A stretch of 64,000 bases of DNA from Methanobacteriota archaeon (GCA_023436175.1 JAEZKE010000140.1:1-64000); one strand, 5' to 3'. Counted from the stretch's first letter, positions 52,609-61,909 are shown. The notes: a model not told the origin generated them from the letters alone. Numbers and translations: made by a program.

Positions 52609-53178
52609 ATGGAAAGCAAAAAACAAAAGAAATCTGATTTTGGGATGGGTTCAGGAGATAAAATAGAGACTAAAGATATTATTTCCCTGAGAGAAAGAAT
52701 CACAAATATACTGCCAAATTCTTCCCTAAAAAAAGTTTCAGATATTATTATAGAGGAATCTAAGCGTTTAACAAGCAGCAAGAGTTGTTACGTGGCATAT
52801 GTAGATCCTGAAAACAAAGATAGTGTTGGAATTTCATTCTCACATATGACTGAAGGTTGCCAGAGTTACGCAGATATGGGTGAAGCCCGTTTTAAGATTA
52901 GGAAAGATGGTACATATGGCGGACTTCTTGGTTATTCTTTAGATACTGGTGAATCATTTTATATTCATAATCCAGAGGTTCATCCCGCAGCTCACGGTAT
53001 TCCAGACGGTCATGATCCAGTTTCTCAATTTTTATCAGTTCCAGTTAAGTATGAAGATACTATAATTGGCCAAATCGTGCTTGGAAATCCTGAAAAAGAT
53101 TATAGTTCACTTGATGTTGACTTAGCAGATGCAATAGCTGATATCTATGCACTTGCTCTTAAAAAATTATTATACTAA
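52609..53178 (+). CDS. Stand-alone GAF-domain protein
   Basis: A 189-residue soluble protein with one GAF domain (about 25-189). The central part has [21 protein letters not shown] and [33 protein letters not shown], then [20 protein letters not shown], the typical GAF strand and helix order. C84, H103 and H105 could bind a ligand or metal. It has no output domain, so it would sense for a partner. There is no adjacent kinase. GGGTGAACAT precedes the ATG. Confidence 0.85.
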   Translation: MESKKQKKSDFGMGSGDKIETKDIISLRERITNILPNSSLKKVSDIIIEESKRLTSSKSCYVAYVDPENKDSVGISFSHMTEGCQSYADMGEARFKIRKDGTYGGLLGYSLDTGESFYIHNPEVHPAAHGIPDGHDPVSQFLSVPVKYEDTIIGQIVLGNPEKDYSSLDVDLADAIADIYALALKKLLY

Positions 53179-53302
53179 CAATATTTAGGTAATCCCAGTT
53201 ATAACAGAGTTATATATAAAAACTCATCATAAAAATTTAGCTATAGCCCTCAAAAGTTAAAGAAGACCTCCTAAAAGCTGTATTATACCTAAAATATGAA
53301 TT

Positions 53303-54229
53303 TCAAACTTTTAAAATATAGATAAAGTAACTATCAATTAGGATTGACATTAAAAAAAGAGCCACAACATTAATTCTAGCAAATTTTGTGGCAATTTCTC
53401 GATTTTCTATCTTTTTAATAACTTCTATAACCCCTAAAATAAAGGAAATTAATGAAATTAGAGCCAATACTCGAAAATCTATATTTGAAGGGAATAAATT
53501 GGTAAATGGCAAAAGAAAAAATGAAATTGTTGCAATTAATCCGGAAATAGCAATTACTTTGAATCCAAATTTTCGACCCCATGATACAATCCATGTCGTT
53601 TTACCGCCTAACTTATCCCCATCCATATCCGGAATTTCAAAACTGCAAATAAAAATTATTTGTAAAAATACAATAGGTATAGAAAAAATTAAAAAAGGAA
53701 TATCTAAAGTTCCCATTAACGTAAAATAACCAGCTCCTAAAAAAATAATGACTGCAATTATATTTGCAATCTCTCCTAATCTTCTATAAACTAATTTAAT
53801 AGGCGGTGCAGTATAAAACCATGCTAAAAGATTCCCAAAAAAGAAAAATAGGAAAAAAGTAACTGGATAATCAAATATGATAGTAAATACTGCTGTAAGA
53901 GCAAGAGAGAAAAATGTAATTATAATTGATAATTTCTTTGATAAATTCATCAATTCTGGATTTTCAACCAGTATTCCTTTACCACCTGAAACTATGTTTG
54001 GTTGGTTGTACTTATCTACATTAACATCATAATAGTCATTACCATAATGCACAGCCAAATGAGCTGTAAATAGTATAGAATAGCCCAACACAAATTTATT
54101 TAAGTCAAATTGTGCATTGAGTAGAAGTGCTAGTAAAGCTCCCATTATAAATAACAAAAAATTACCTGCTAAAATTTGAGGTCTTCCTAATTCAATAATT
54201 TTAAGCACTGAATTCATGTTATAGTTCAT
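53303..54229 (-). CDS. UbiA prenyltransferase (MenA-like), tandem paralog 1
   Basis: A 308-residue polytopic enzyme of the MenA/UbiA type. Motif 1 is HYGNDYYDVNVDKYNQPN (NDxxD and D) and motif 2 EIPDMDGDKLGGKTTW, both for Mg-prenyl diphosphate binding. VSGGKGILVE is typical for MenA-like proteins. It and the upstream gene at 54274 share many blocks (LLAWFYTAPP / LLAWFYAAPP, YFTLMGT / YFALMGT). The ATG at 54229 follows GGGGAAAAACT and is 45 bases after the upstream stop. The isoprenoid product is unknown. Confidence 0.9.
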   Translation of the reverse strand: MNYNMNSVLKIIELGRPQILAGNFLLFIMGALLALLLNAQFDLNKFVLGYSILFTAHLAVHYGNDYYDVNVDKYNQPNIVSGGKGILVENPELMNLSKKLSIIITFFSLALTAVFTIIFDYPVTFFLFFFFGNLLAWFYTAPPIKLVYRRLGEIANIIAVIIFLGAGYFTLMGTLDIPFLIFSIPIVFLQIIFICSFEIPDMDGDKLGGKTTWIVSWGRKFGFKVIAISGLIATISFFLLPFTNLFPSNIDFRVLALISLISFILGVIEVIKKIENREIATKFARINVVALFLMSILIDSYFIYILKV

Positions 54230-54273
54230 AGTTTTTCCCCGTAACTGATAACTAATTGATATTGTTATTTTTT

Positions 54274-55221
54274 TTATATTACATAAAGTAGGTAACAATT
54301 GATTAAAATAAGAGTCAAAAGAATTGCTGCAAGATTGTATATACAATATTTAGTTGCGGATTCTTTATCTAAAGGCATTTTTATTACTTCAATAATCCCT
54401 AAACTAAGTGGAATTAATGAAATTAGTGTAAGTATTCTAAAATCAATAACTGGAGGAAATAAGTTCATAAAAGAAAGACTAAGAAATGAAATCGTAGCAA
54501 ATAATCCTGAAATTGCTATGAGCTTAAAACCAAAATTACGGCCTTTAGTAGCAATCCATGTCATTTTACCTGCTAATCTATCTCCTTCCATATCTGGAAT
54601 CTCTACACTGCAAGTAAATAGCAATTGTAGAAATACTAGTGGAATTACAAATATTAGGAAAGAAATATCTATTGTTCCCATTAAAGCAAAATATCCTAAA
54701 CCTGGAAATAATAGCCCAATAGCCGTATTTCCAAATTCTCCGAGCCCCCTATATGATAATTTAACTGGAGGAGCAGCGTAAAACCATGCTAAAAGATTGG
54801 AAAATATAACATATACAAAGAACCATATTGTATATGAGTAAACAACAGTTAAAACCGCTGCAATAATAATGGATAGTCCTATAAATATAATTCCTATTTT
54901 TTTAGATAATGATCTCCATTCTGGATGTTCTATTAAGACTCCACTACCCCCTGAAATTGGCGTTGGAGTAACATAATGGTCTGCTTTAAAATCAAAATAA
55001 TCATTATGATAATGGATTGCCCATGTGGAAAAGAAAATAATTGCATATCCTAATATAAATTTAGTTAAAACAAACTGTGCATTGAATAAAACAGCAAGCA
55101 ATGCACCAATAGAGAAATAAAAGAATAAAAATATTGCAAAATGAGGTTTTCCTAATTTAATAAGTTTATAAATATTCCCCTGATTGTAATTAACATTTAA
55201 CATATCTATTATTATATTCAT
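54274..55221 (-). CDS. UbiA prenyltransferase (MenA-like), tandem paralog 2
   Basis: A 315-residue paralog of the previous gene, first in the pair. Motif 1 is HYHNDYFDFKADHYVTPTP and motif 2 EIPDMEGDRLAGKMTW; ISGGSGVLIE is the MenA-like loop. Both motifs are intact, so both copies should be active, perhaps on different acceptors. Starts at 55221 and 55203 are both possible; no strong ribosome site decides. Methanogens mostly lack classic menaquinone synthesis, so the acceptor may be a lipid or cofactor. Confidence 0.88.
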   Translation of the reverse strand: MNIIIDMLNVNYNQGNIYKLIKLGKPHFAIFLFFYFSIGALLAVLFNAQFVLTKFILGYAIIFFSTWAIHYHNDYFDFKADHYVTPTPISGGSGVLIEHPEWRSLSKKIGIIFIGLSIIIAAVLTVVYSYTIWFFVYVIFSNLLAWFYAAPPVKLSYRGLGEFGNTAIGLLFPGLGYFALMGTIDISFLIFVIPLVFLQLLFTCSVEIPDMEGDRLAGKMTWIATKGRNFGFKLIAISGLFATISFLSLSFMNLFPPVIDFRILTLISLIPLSLGIIEVIKMPLDKESATKYCIYNLAAILLTLILINCYLLYVI

Positions 55222-55520
55222 TCAATCTTAAATTAATTTAGGATAAATCTAAAATTAATTTTTAATTAAAAAGTTTTCAAGAGGTATATCATTACTTAAT
55301 AACAATAATAGAAGTAATAGATAGATAAATTATTAAATGCAAAATTAAATAGTAATTTTTTCTTTTTATTCATTTAATATAATCCTATTTTCAGAATTAG
55401 AATTAATATACCTCAATAAAATAAACAATTCCATTCTATTTAAGAGTATTCCTCATAAAATTTCAATTTATTTACAATAGGTGATTAACATATATTAAGA
55501 AATACAATAAAATCTTAGGA
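55222..55520. other. Gene-free AT-rich stretch
   Basis: The gap between the divergent UbiA pair and the rubredoxin remnant. Promoter-like TA-rich segments are present but no unique palindrome, repeat or open frame. Confidence 0.45.
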
Positions 55521-55615
55521 TGAAGTTTGAGGAGCTTATGGTAACATATAGGTGCAATGTTTGTAATTAGATTTATGATGAGGAAAAAGAGCATGAAGCT
55601 AAGGTGGAATCATGA
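55521..55615 (+). pseudogene. Remnant of a rubredoxin-like domain
   Basis: The ATG at 55521 begins MKFEELMVTYRCNV in one frame; in the next frame (55562 on) it continues C-N-stop-IYDEEKEHEAKVES. Joined, this gives YRCNVCN-IYDEE, the first half of a rubredoxin iron site. One base is missing and a TAG stops the frame. The TGA at 55613 overlaps the ATG of the next gene (ATGA). It seems to be a decayed, formerly coupled small rubredoxin/leader gene. The second pair of cysteines is absent, so the domain is truncated as well. Confidence 0.4.
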
Positions 55616-57081
55616 ATAACATTGAAAATTCCGAAGAAAATAGAAACAGATGCATATGTCCTGGATGTCCCAGTTATCCCCACAATTGTGATGGAGAACT
55701 CCTTTATTGTGCTGCGGGTAAAAGTGATTCAGAAATACATGAAAAAGGATGCATATGTTTTTTATGTCCTGTTTTTAATGAGAATAAGTTGAATGATTTA
55801 TATCTATGCGGTAAAGAAAGCATAAGTGAAGCTAATTTATTTATGCGTAGCAAAAAGCATGATGAAACTGATTCATTCTACCAGTCTATGGTAAACATTA
55901 AATATATGAGTTCTATTGGTTCCAGCATAGTGAGTTCTATGGGTTCACGAAAAAATTTAACATTCACCTGGGATGATTTGCAGTTTTTACCGGCACAAGT
56001 TTATCATATACCTCTAAATGTAGAAGAAAAGGTTAATAATCAAGTAATTATAGGTCCTTCAGCCCGCAAACCTTTGACTATATCTTCACCAATTATGATA
56101 TCAGCTGTTAGTTTTGGTGCAGTTTCAACTAAAGTGAAGACCATTATATCTGAAGTTTCTTCTAAAATGGGGATGGCCTTCAATACAGGAGAAGGAGGTG
56201 TTCTTAAAGAAGATTTTGAAAATATATCTAATAATATCATTATACAGTATTCAACTGGCCGTTTTGGTATTAATGCAGAGATATTAAAAAAAGCCTCAGC
56301 TATTGAAATTAGGTTTGGTCAAGGTGCATATCCCGGTAAAGGGAGCTATCTTCCTGCAAGTAAGATAACACCTGAAATTGCAGAGGTTAGAAATTTAGAA
56401 CATGGCGAAGCCGCATATTCACCAGCTCATCATCCAGATATGCGCACGCCAGAAGAAATAAAGGAAAAAATTTCTTCACTTAGAAAAATAAGTGATGGCG
56501 TTCCTATTGGGGCTAAAATTGGTTGTGGAAAAGTAGAAAAAGATATTGAAATACTTGTTGAGGCAGGAGTGGATTTCATATCTCTTGATGGATTTGGCGG
56601 AGGTACTGGTGCTACAGATTTATATGTAAGAGAAAATGTAGGCATGCCACTAATAGCTGCACTTCCAAGGGCTTTTCGTTATCTAAATGAACTTGATGTT
56701 AAAGACAATATTTCATTAATAGCAGGGGGCGGTCTTAGAACATCTGCAGATTTTGCTAAATGCTTAGCTTTAGGAGCTGATGCAGTTTATATAGCGACCG
56801 CTGCTTTAATCGCGATTAACTGTGAACAATATAGAATTTGCCATACTGGAAAGTGTCCACAGGGCATAACAACCAATAATCCTTCTCTTTTAAAAATGCT
56901 TGACATAGATGAAGGTAAAAAGAAGTTGACTAACTTCTTGAGAGTATCCACGGAAGAAGTAGCAAATTTGTGTCGTATTGTTGGAAAAGATGATATTAAT
57001 AAATTGAATATAAATGACCTTACATCTTTAAATAGAGAATTATCCATGATTACAAAAGTTAAATGGTTAGATGAATTCTAA
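55612..57081 (+). CDS. FMN-binding glutamate-synthase-like protein with DUF2769 head
   Basis: A 489-residue protein in two parts. The first 75 residues form a DUF2769-like cysteine-rich domain with nine Cys (CICPGCP ... YCAAGK ... CICFLCPVF ... LYLCGKES). The rest is the FMN/Fe-S domain of glutamate synthase (GltB2): SFGAVSTKVKTI, FGQGAYPGKGSYLP, LDGFGGGTGA, IAGGGLRTSADFAKCLALGAD and the cluster motif CEQYRICHTGKCPQG. Archaeal proteins of this kind are thought to be FMN oxidoreductases, not full glutamate synthases. GGTGGAATC precedes the ATG, which overlaps the rubredoxin remnant. Confidence 0.9.
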   Translation: MNNIENSEENRNRCICPGCPSYPHNCDGELLYCAAGKSDSEIHEKGCICFLCPVFNENKLNDLYLCGKESISEANLFMRSKKHDETDSFYQSMVNIKYMSSIGSSIVSSMGSRKNLTFTWDDLQFLPAQVYHIPLNVEEKVNNQVIIGPSARKPLTISSPIMISAVSFGAVSTKVKTIISEVSSKMGMAFNTGEGGVLKEDFENISNNIIIQYSTGRFGINAEILKKASAIEIRFGQGAYPGKGSYLPASKITPEIAEVRNLEHGEAAYSPAHHPDMRTPEEIKEKISSLRKISDGVPIGAKIGCGKVEKDIEILVEAGVDFISLDGFGGGTGATDLYVRENVGMPLIAALPRAFRYLNELDVKDNISLIAGGGLRTSADFAKCLALGADAVYIATAALIAINCEQYRICHTGKCPQGITTNNPSLLKMLDIDEGKKKLTNFLRVSTEEVANLCRIVGKDDINKLNINDLTSLNRELSMITKVKWLDEF

Positions 57082-57226
57082 ATCAATTTAAAAATGGAAT
57101 GTACCACGAAAAGTATATAAAAGATATAATAATTTCTAAATCTGTCAAACACTCATTAATTTAGGGGAATATTTAAATTCTCGGCAATATAATATTATTG
57201 ATTATAAAAAAGTATGTGGTGATGGG

Positions 57227-57532
57227 ATGAAAGTTGAATTCAATATGGAAAACATAAAGAAATGTATATGCGACACCTGTCCTGTACAAAAAGATAGCCA
57301 GTGTGCACAGAATAAAGAGATGAAAATTCAGGAAATGATGCCCATAATGGAAGATAAGATGCCTCAGCCCGAAATGGTTCCTAGAGTGTACTGCGCCACT
57401 GGAAAAGCCATATGTGATGATATTGATACAAATAAAATGTGTCAATGTGCTACTTGTCCTGTTTGGAAAGAAAATCAACTGGCTAGTGGAGAACCTATGG
57501 GTTATTTCTGCAGAGACGGAGAAGCACAATAA
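57227..57532 (+). CDS. DUF2769 protein, 101 aa
   Basis: A 101-residue cysteine-rich protein. Two CxC-x2-CPV modules, CICDTCPV (13-20) and CQCATCPVW near residue 70, each followed by a further C, match the DUF2769 family of methanogens. The middle is Met-rich (EMMPIMEDKMPQPEM). It lies 145 bases after the glutamate-synthase-like gene and repeats that gene's N-terminal domain type, so the two may act on one cofactor or metal. It has an ATG at 57227 after GGTGATGGG. The metal is unknown. Confidence 0.88.
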   Translation: MKVEFNMENIKKCICDTCPVQKDSQCAQNKEMKIQEMMPIMEDKMPQPEMVPRVYCATGKAICDDIDTNKMCQCATCPVWKENQLASGEPMGYFCRDGEAQ

Positions 57533-57576
57533 TCACTTTTTGTTTTCTTTCAATAAATATTCTGATTTTTTTTGAC

Positions 57577-57615
57577 CCCTTTTAGTAGTTGTGCCCTAAG
57601 TGAAGGGTAAAAGGG
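57577..57615. other. Double inverted repeat after the DUF2769 gene
   Basis: Arms CCCTTTTA (57577-57584) and TAAAAGGG (57608-57615) enclose a second pair, CCCT (57594-57597) and AGGG (57604-57607). It lies between the convergent DUF2769 and dapB genes, just after a T-run at 57565-57573. It may be a bidirectional transcript end, or a small RNA with TATA-like AATAAATAT at about 57552. Confidence 0.45.
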
Positions 57616-57793
57616 ACTGATTATGTTGAAAAGGAGATGAATGAACTTATTGATTTTACCATTCAAGATTGAATTTTATAATAATAAGTTTGATACATCA
57701 TTTTCCTTTTCTTCAGTTATGAGTTTTTATTTTAAGATAAATAATACAAACTCTTAATCTTCAGGGCAATTATTATTCATATGTACTAACTAT

Positions 57794-58615
57794 TTATTTT
57801 ATACCCAAAACATCCCCCATATCACTTATTTTACCCTCAGGAGTTTCAACAACATACCTCACTGCTTTAATTACTCCTTTTACAAATGCCTGTCTGCTGT
57901 GTGCTCTATGGACAATTTCAATTCGTTCTCCTTCGCCTGCAAAAAGTACAGTGTGGTCCCCAACAATATCTCCACCACGAACAGCATGAATCCCTATTTC
58001 TCCTTCTCCTCGTGCACCTACCATTCCCTGTCTGCCATATACACATGTTTCATCTTTAGTTCTTCCAAGTGCCTCAGCTATAATTTCATAAGCTTTAACA
58101 GCTGTTCCTGATGGTGCATCAGCTTTATTCTTGTGGTGAGCTTCTATTATCTCAATATTATAATCATTGAGAATCTTTGCAAGATCCTGTACGATTTTAA
58201 AGAATACATTCACACCTACCGCCATATTTGGAGAAATAACTGCATTAACCTTACTATCTCGGATGAATTTTTTTATCAATGCTATCTGCTCGTCTGAAAA
58301 TCCAGTTGTACCTACAACCACATTAACTCCGCATTCTGCGGCAGTTTTGATTGTATTCACAGCTGCATCTGCTATGGTAAAATCAACGAGGACATCTGGT
58401 TTTTTTTCATTTAAAACTTCAGCAAGCTTTTGCGCACTACTAACTGGAACTCCAATATTTCCCACACCTGTTACCTCTCCAACATCCTTTCCTTCAAGTG
58501 GAGTATCTGGCGATCCTATAGCTGCCGCCAGTTCCATATCTTCCTGTTCAAGTACAGCTTTAATTATTTTAGAACTTATTCTCCCGCCTGCGCCTGTTAC
58601 AGCCACTTTAATCAT
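57794..58615 (-). CDS. dapB: 4-hydroxy-tetrahydrodipicolinate reductase
   Basis: The 273-residue enzyme reduces 4-hydroxy-tetrahydrodipicolinate with NAD(P)H in lysine synthesis. The Rossmann glycine motif VAVTGAGGRISSKI is at the start, DVLVDFT and GTTGFSDEQ follow, and the active-site block is EAHHKNKADAPSGTA, with the catalytic histidine and lysine. Length is normal for archaea. No other lysine gene is next to it. The start at 58615 follows AGAGGTAATAAA. Confidence 0.96.
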   Translation of the reverse strand: MIKVAVTGAGGRISSKIIKAVLEQEDMELAAAIGSPDTPLEGKDVGEVTGVGNIGVPVSSAQKLAEVLNEKKPDVLVDFTIADAAVNTIKTAAECGVNVVVGTTGFSDEQIALIKKFIRDSKVNAVISPNMAVGVNVFFKIVQDLAKILNDYNIEIIEAHHKNKADAPSGTAVKAYEIIAEALGRTKDETCVYGRQGMVGARGEGEIGIHAVRGGDIVGDHTVLFAGEGERIEIVHRAHSRQAFVKGVIKAVRYVVETPEGKISDMGDVLGIK

Positions 58616-58775
58616 TTTATTACCTCTAATTAATTCAAATTAAACGGAATTTTTCTTCAGTTTCATCCATTATCTTTACTTTTACTTTTTAATTATAAAT
58701 TTAACATTTACCCTTAATTACATGTTATTTTAATTGATTTCCAGTATTTTTAAGATTACATAATCACTGAAAAAA

Positions 58776-60257
58776 TTATTTTACTTTTTCTATTCCTCCT
58801 TCCAAAACTTCTTTTTTAGTTACAGGTGCATCTCCACCTAAAGGTATTTCTTCAAGGAAAAAAGCAACAATCAGGCCCACAAATGCCAGTACCATTGCTG
58901 CAAGAAAAATATTCTGGATAGAAAGTACTAAAGCTTGAGTTTTGCTCAAAGTAACTGTAATTGAACTTCCTAAAGTGAAATTCATTATATACCCAAACAC
59001 TGGAACGAATATTATGGTACCTATATTTCTAAAAAACCGCATTGAAGCTGTTACAATACCTATATCCCTCAGTGTAAATGCATTCTGCACCGCCACATTG
59101 AATATATTATATGCCATTCCTGATCCAATACCAAGAATAGTTGAGTATGCAACCAGTTCGTAAGGAGACGTGCTAGCATTCATTGTAGCGAGAAGCACGA
59201 CACCAATTCCAGTTATAATAAATTCAGCAATTACCAGATTTTTATATTTCCCTGTCACGGATATGATTTGTCCAGTAATTATCGAGACCATTGTAAGGCT
59301 TAAGGACATGGGGATCATAAGGAACCCTGCATTTGTAGCGCTCATCCCTAAAACACCCTGTGCAAATAATGGAACGTAAATTACCCCGCTAAACATCAGT
59401 GCACTTGCCAGAAAGCTTTCTATTGCAGACACTGAAAATATTGAATTTTTAAAGAGACGAAGCGGTAAAACAGGCTCTACAGCTTTTTTCTCAGCCAAGA
59501 GGAACAATATAAACATGACTCCCGAAAATACAAGAAGTCCGGCTATCTCATTTAATGGGTATTTATTTAGATCTCCTGCAAATGTTACTGCCAGGAAAAG
59601 TCCAATTAAAGCTAATGTAAATGTAATGATCCCTGTATAGTCAGTGACCTTTTTAATACCATCCAACTTGAAATTTGGAAGCGAATAAAGAATCAGTGCT
59701 ACAGCAGTTATCCCAACAGGAACATTTACAAAGAATACTCCCCTCCATCCTAAGTTATCTGTGATTACACCCCCAAGAATCGGCCCTAAAACATCTGCTA
59801 GTCCAAATACTGAAGCAAGTATTCCCATATATTTGGCCCTTTCTCTTGGAGCGAAAATTTCTCCAACCACAATAAATGGGAGCGATATTAAAATTCCGCC
59901 CCCAATTCCCTGAAGCCCCCTGAATATAATCAATTCCAGCATACTAGTTGCAAAGCCGCACATGACTGAAGTTATGATAAATAAGATGATTCCAGCAGTT
60001 AAAACATGTTTTCTACCGTAAATATCTGACAATTTACCAAAAATGATTAGTGCAATGGTGGATGTCAACATGTAAAATGTAAAGGGCCACACATAGTATT
60101 CCATGCCCTGCAGGCTGTTAATAACTTTTGGCATGGCTGTGGCCATAATTGAATAATCAAAGGCAGCTACAAGAAGCCCGGCCATAAGTCCAGCCATGAT
60201 CATAATTATTTTATCTTTAGCAAGGTTGTAATGGCGTTCATAATTCATAATTATCAC
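58776..60257 (-). CDS. MFS exporter (EmrB/QacA-like)
   Basis: A 493-residue transporter with about fourteen helices of the EmrB/QacA drug-export type: FDYSIMATAMPKVINSL in helix 1, GKLSDIYGRKHVLTAG (motif A) and LGPILGGVITDNLGWRGVFFVNVPVG (motif C and the following loop; the whole is longer than family consensus). It lies 93 bases downstream of a DUF169 gene which follows a TetR gene, all on one strand. The GTG at 60257 is 6 bases after AAAGGA; the ATG at 60248 is an alternative. Export of a toxic compound controlled by TetR is likely. Confidence 0.9.
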   Translation of the reverse strand: MIIMNYERHYNLAKDKIIMIMAGLMAGLLVAAFDYSIMATAMPKVINSLQGMEYYVWPFTFYMLTSTIALIIFGKLSDIYGRKHVLTAGIILFIITSVMCGFATSMLELIIFRGLQGIGGGILISLPFIVVGEIFAPRERAKYMGILASVFGLADVLGPILGGVITDNLGWRGVFFVNVPVGITAVALILYSLPNFKLDGIKKVTDYTGIITFTLALIGLFLAVTFAGDLNKYPLNEIAGLLVFSGVMFILFLLAEKKAVEPVLPLRLFKNSIFSVSAIESFLASALMFSGVIYVPLFAQGVLGMSATNAGFLMIPMSLSLTMVSIITGQIISVTGKYKNLVIAEFIITGIGVVLLATMNASTSPYELVAYSTILGIGSGMAYNIFNVAVQNAFTLRDIGIVTASMRFFRNIGTIIFVPVFGYIMNFTLGSSITVTLSKTQALVLSIQNIFLAAMVLAFVGLIVAFFLEEIPLGGDAPVTKKEVLEGGIEKVK

Positions 60258-60350
60258 ATGCGGTCCTTTTTTTAAAGATATTCTTTTAACATTCTTTAAC
60301 GGTTCATTGAGGTGTTTAATTATTTTAACACATTATTTTTCCAAAAAAGG

Positions 60351-61037
60351 TTATTCTTCCTTAAAGAACATTTTAGTCCGCATTTCCCCCAAATTAGAAA
60401 CTATACGGGACAGGTCGCTTCCAGGGATACTGACCATAATTTTTTCTTGATTGATATCCATATTTTTCCTTGCTGCAGCGTCACCAAATCCATAAGTGAC
60501 TTTTCCAGTCATGTAAGGTGTTGCAGCCATTGAACTGCATACAGGAACTGCATCAGTGCCCAGCCCATGTTTTCCTGAATCATATGCATTTGCATGGAGT
60601 ATTTCCATTCCCTGTTTTGCGCTGCAGAGTATGAATATTACATCTGGTTCAAATTCTGCCTTATTGAGGGGAGCGAAAACAATTGCACTGAAAATTCCAG
60701 GGTTTATATATGTTTCATTTTCCCTTGAGCGCTGCACTGCGGGAATATTTTTGTATAATCCATTTGGAACCATAAATGCACCGCTTTGTACATTTGCAGG
60801 GTATTCTCTCATGTCTTTAAGTCCAGAATATCTTGCACCGCCCATACATTCTTCCTCTTCCAGTGTAGAATAAAATATTTCGCCGTCCATGGCTTTTACA
60901 AGCTTGGAACAAAATCTGGATTTACCTTCTTCTTTATCAACATTTCTCGGCTCGTTTACTGACCATTTTATGGCCACGGGTTCATTTTCCAATTTTAAAA
61001 GTTCATTTAATTTTTCTCCCAATTCGTTGTAATCCAT
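60351..61037 (-). CDS. DUF169 protein in a TetR/MFS cluster
   Basis: The second DUF169 protein in the window (228 residues). Cysteines C43 (RFCSKLV), C64 (EEECMGGARYSG) and C167 (VPVCSSMA) line up with those in the DUF169 protein at 25178, while C138 is unique. The ATG at 61037 follows GAGGTGTTAAAT and is preferred over 61067. It lies between a TetR regulator and an MFS exporter gene, a different context from the sulfur-carrier operon. It probably uses the same ligand or metal. Confidence 0.85.
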   Translation of the reverse strand: MDYNELGEKLNELLKLENEPVAIKWSVNEPRNVDKEEGKSRFCSKLVKAMDGEIFYSTLEEEECMGGARYSGLKDMREYPANVQSGAFMVPNGLYKNIPAVQRSRENETYINPGIFSAIVFAPLNKAEFEPDVIFILCSAKQGMEILHANAYDSGKHGLGTDAVPVCSSMAATPYMTGKVTYGFGDAAARKNMDINQEKIMVSIPGSDLSRIVSNLGEMRTKMFFKEE

Positions 61038-61189
61038 ATTTAACACCTCTTTACTAAAATAACTCACATATCATAACTTAAAATTTAATTTTTTATTTTT
61101 TAGGGCATTTTAATTTAAAAATTGCATTACAGCTTGATTTTTTACAGAAATTTCATGCCTTCTTACAATCTTGCGGCTAATTCCTTCCA

Positions 61190-61834
61190 TTATTTCCTTA
61201 ACATGTGGAGAAAAAAATCTCCTATATCACTGGTAAATTTCTCCCCATTAATTCCCCTGCTTTCAAGCATCTCCTTAGCCCAGTCACCCATGTTCACCTT
61301 ACCGTTGAAGATCACAGATAAAAGAATTGCAGCTTCTACAGGGTCCACGTCTGGTCTGATTTCACCATCGTCTATACCTTTTTGTATGGAATCTATTCCT
61401 ACAGACATTATTTCTTTGAATAAATCCCTTACTTCCTGGAACTCTTCACTGCTGTTCATTTTGTCCATATCAAACTGTTTTTTAATTGATGTGGGGGAGT
61501 ACAGCAGCCTGAAGTAATCAGGATATTCGGTCAAAAACTCCCTGTTTGCATTTCCATAAGCTATAAACTTTTCTAAACCAGTATTCCCTTTTTCAACCTC
61601 TTCTTTAATCATTTGATCCCAAATTCGGATTCCGCGTAAGACTATGGCAAAGTACAGTGATTCTTTATTTTTAAAATAAAGGTAAAGTGTACTTTTACCA
61701 AGCCCCACTTCTCTTGCTATTTCATCCATAGAAACTTCATCAAAGTCCCTATCAATTAACAGCTTTCTAGCAGCATCTATGATATCATTTTGACGCTGTT
61801 CCCTTTCTCTTTCCTTCCATTTTGCAAGTGACAT
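61190..61834 (-). CDS. TetR/AcrR-family transcriptional regulator
   Basis: A 214-residue TetR-type repressor. The N-terminal HTH (IDAARKLLIDRDFDEVSMDEIAREVGLGKSTLYLYFKNKESLY; residues 15-60) is textbook, and the rest is a ligand-binding helical domain with EYPDYFRLLYSP and a dimerisation helix. It should repress its own gene and the DUF169/MFS genes downstream. A palindromic TGACTTATGAGTCA and a related repeat lie in its promoter. The ligand is unknown. Confidence 0.93.
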   Translation of the reverse strand: MSLAKWKEREREQRQNDIIDAARKLLIDRDFDEVSMDEIAREVGLGKSTLYLYFKNKESLYFAIVLRGIRIWDQMIKEEVEKGNTGLEKFIAYGNANREFLTEYPDYFRLLYSPTSIKKQFDMDKMNSSEEFQEVRDLFKEIMSVGIDSIQKGIDDGEIRPDVDPVEAAILLSVIFNGKVNMGDWAKEMLESRGINGEKFTSDIGDFFLHMLRK

Positions 61835-61876
61835 ATCATTTCACCCATATCTATCATGACTACTAAATCATATTAA

Positions 61877-61909
61877 TGACTTATGAGTCAGTAATATAAC
61901 TTGTGAGTC
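61877..61909. promoter_or_regulatory. TetR operator candidate: TGACTTATGAGTCA and repeat
   Basis: TGACTTATGAGTCA (61877-61890) is a palindrome with a TATG core; ACTTGTGAGTC (61899-61909) repeats most of it 20 bases on (ACTTATGAGTC at 61879-61889). Both lie 45-75 bases upstream of the TetR start, near AGACTATATAAAGG, the likely TATA box. Two sites 20 bases apart on the same face of the helix fit a TetR-type tandem dimer operator. Confidence 0.65.

Noticed and set aside
55568..55570. TAG in the rubredoxin remnant as a pyrrolysine codon
   Set aside because: Methanobacteriales are not known to use pyrrolysine, no pyl gene is in the window, and a frame change is also needed.
57173..57529. 118-codon frame antisense to the DUF2769 gene
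   Set aside because: The plus-strand product has conserved Cys modules; the minus frame is a shadow.
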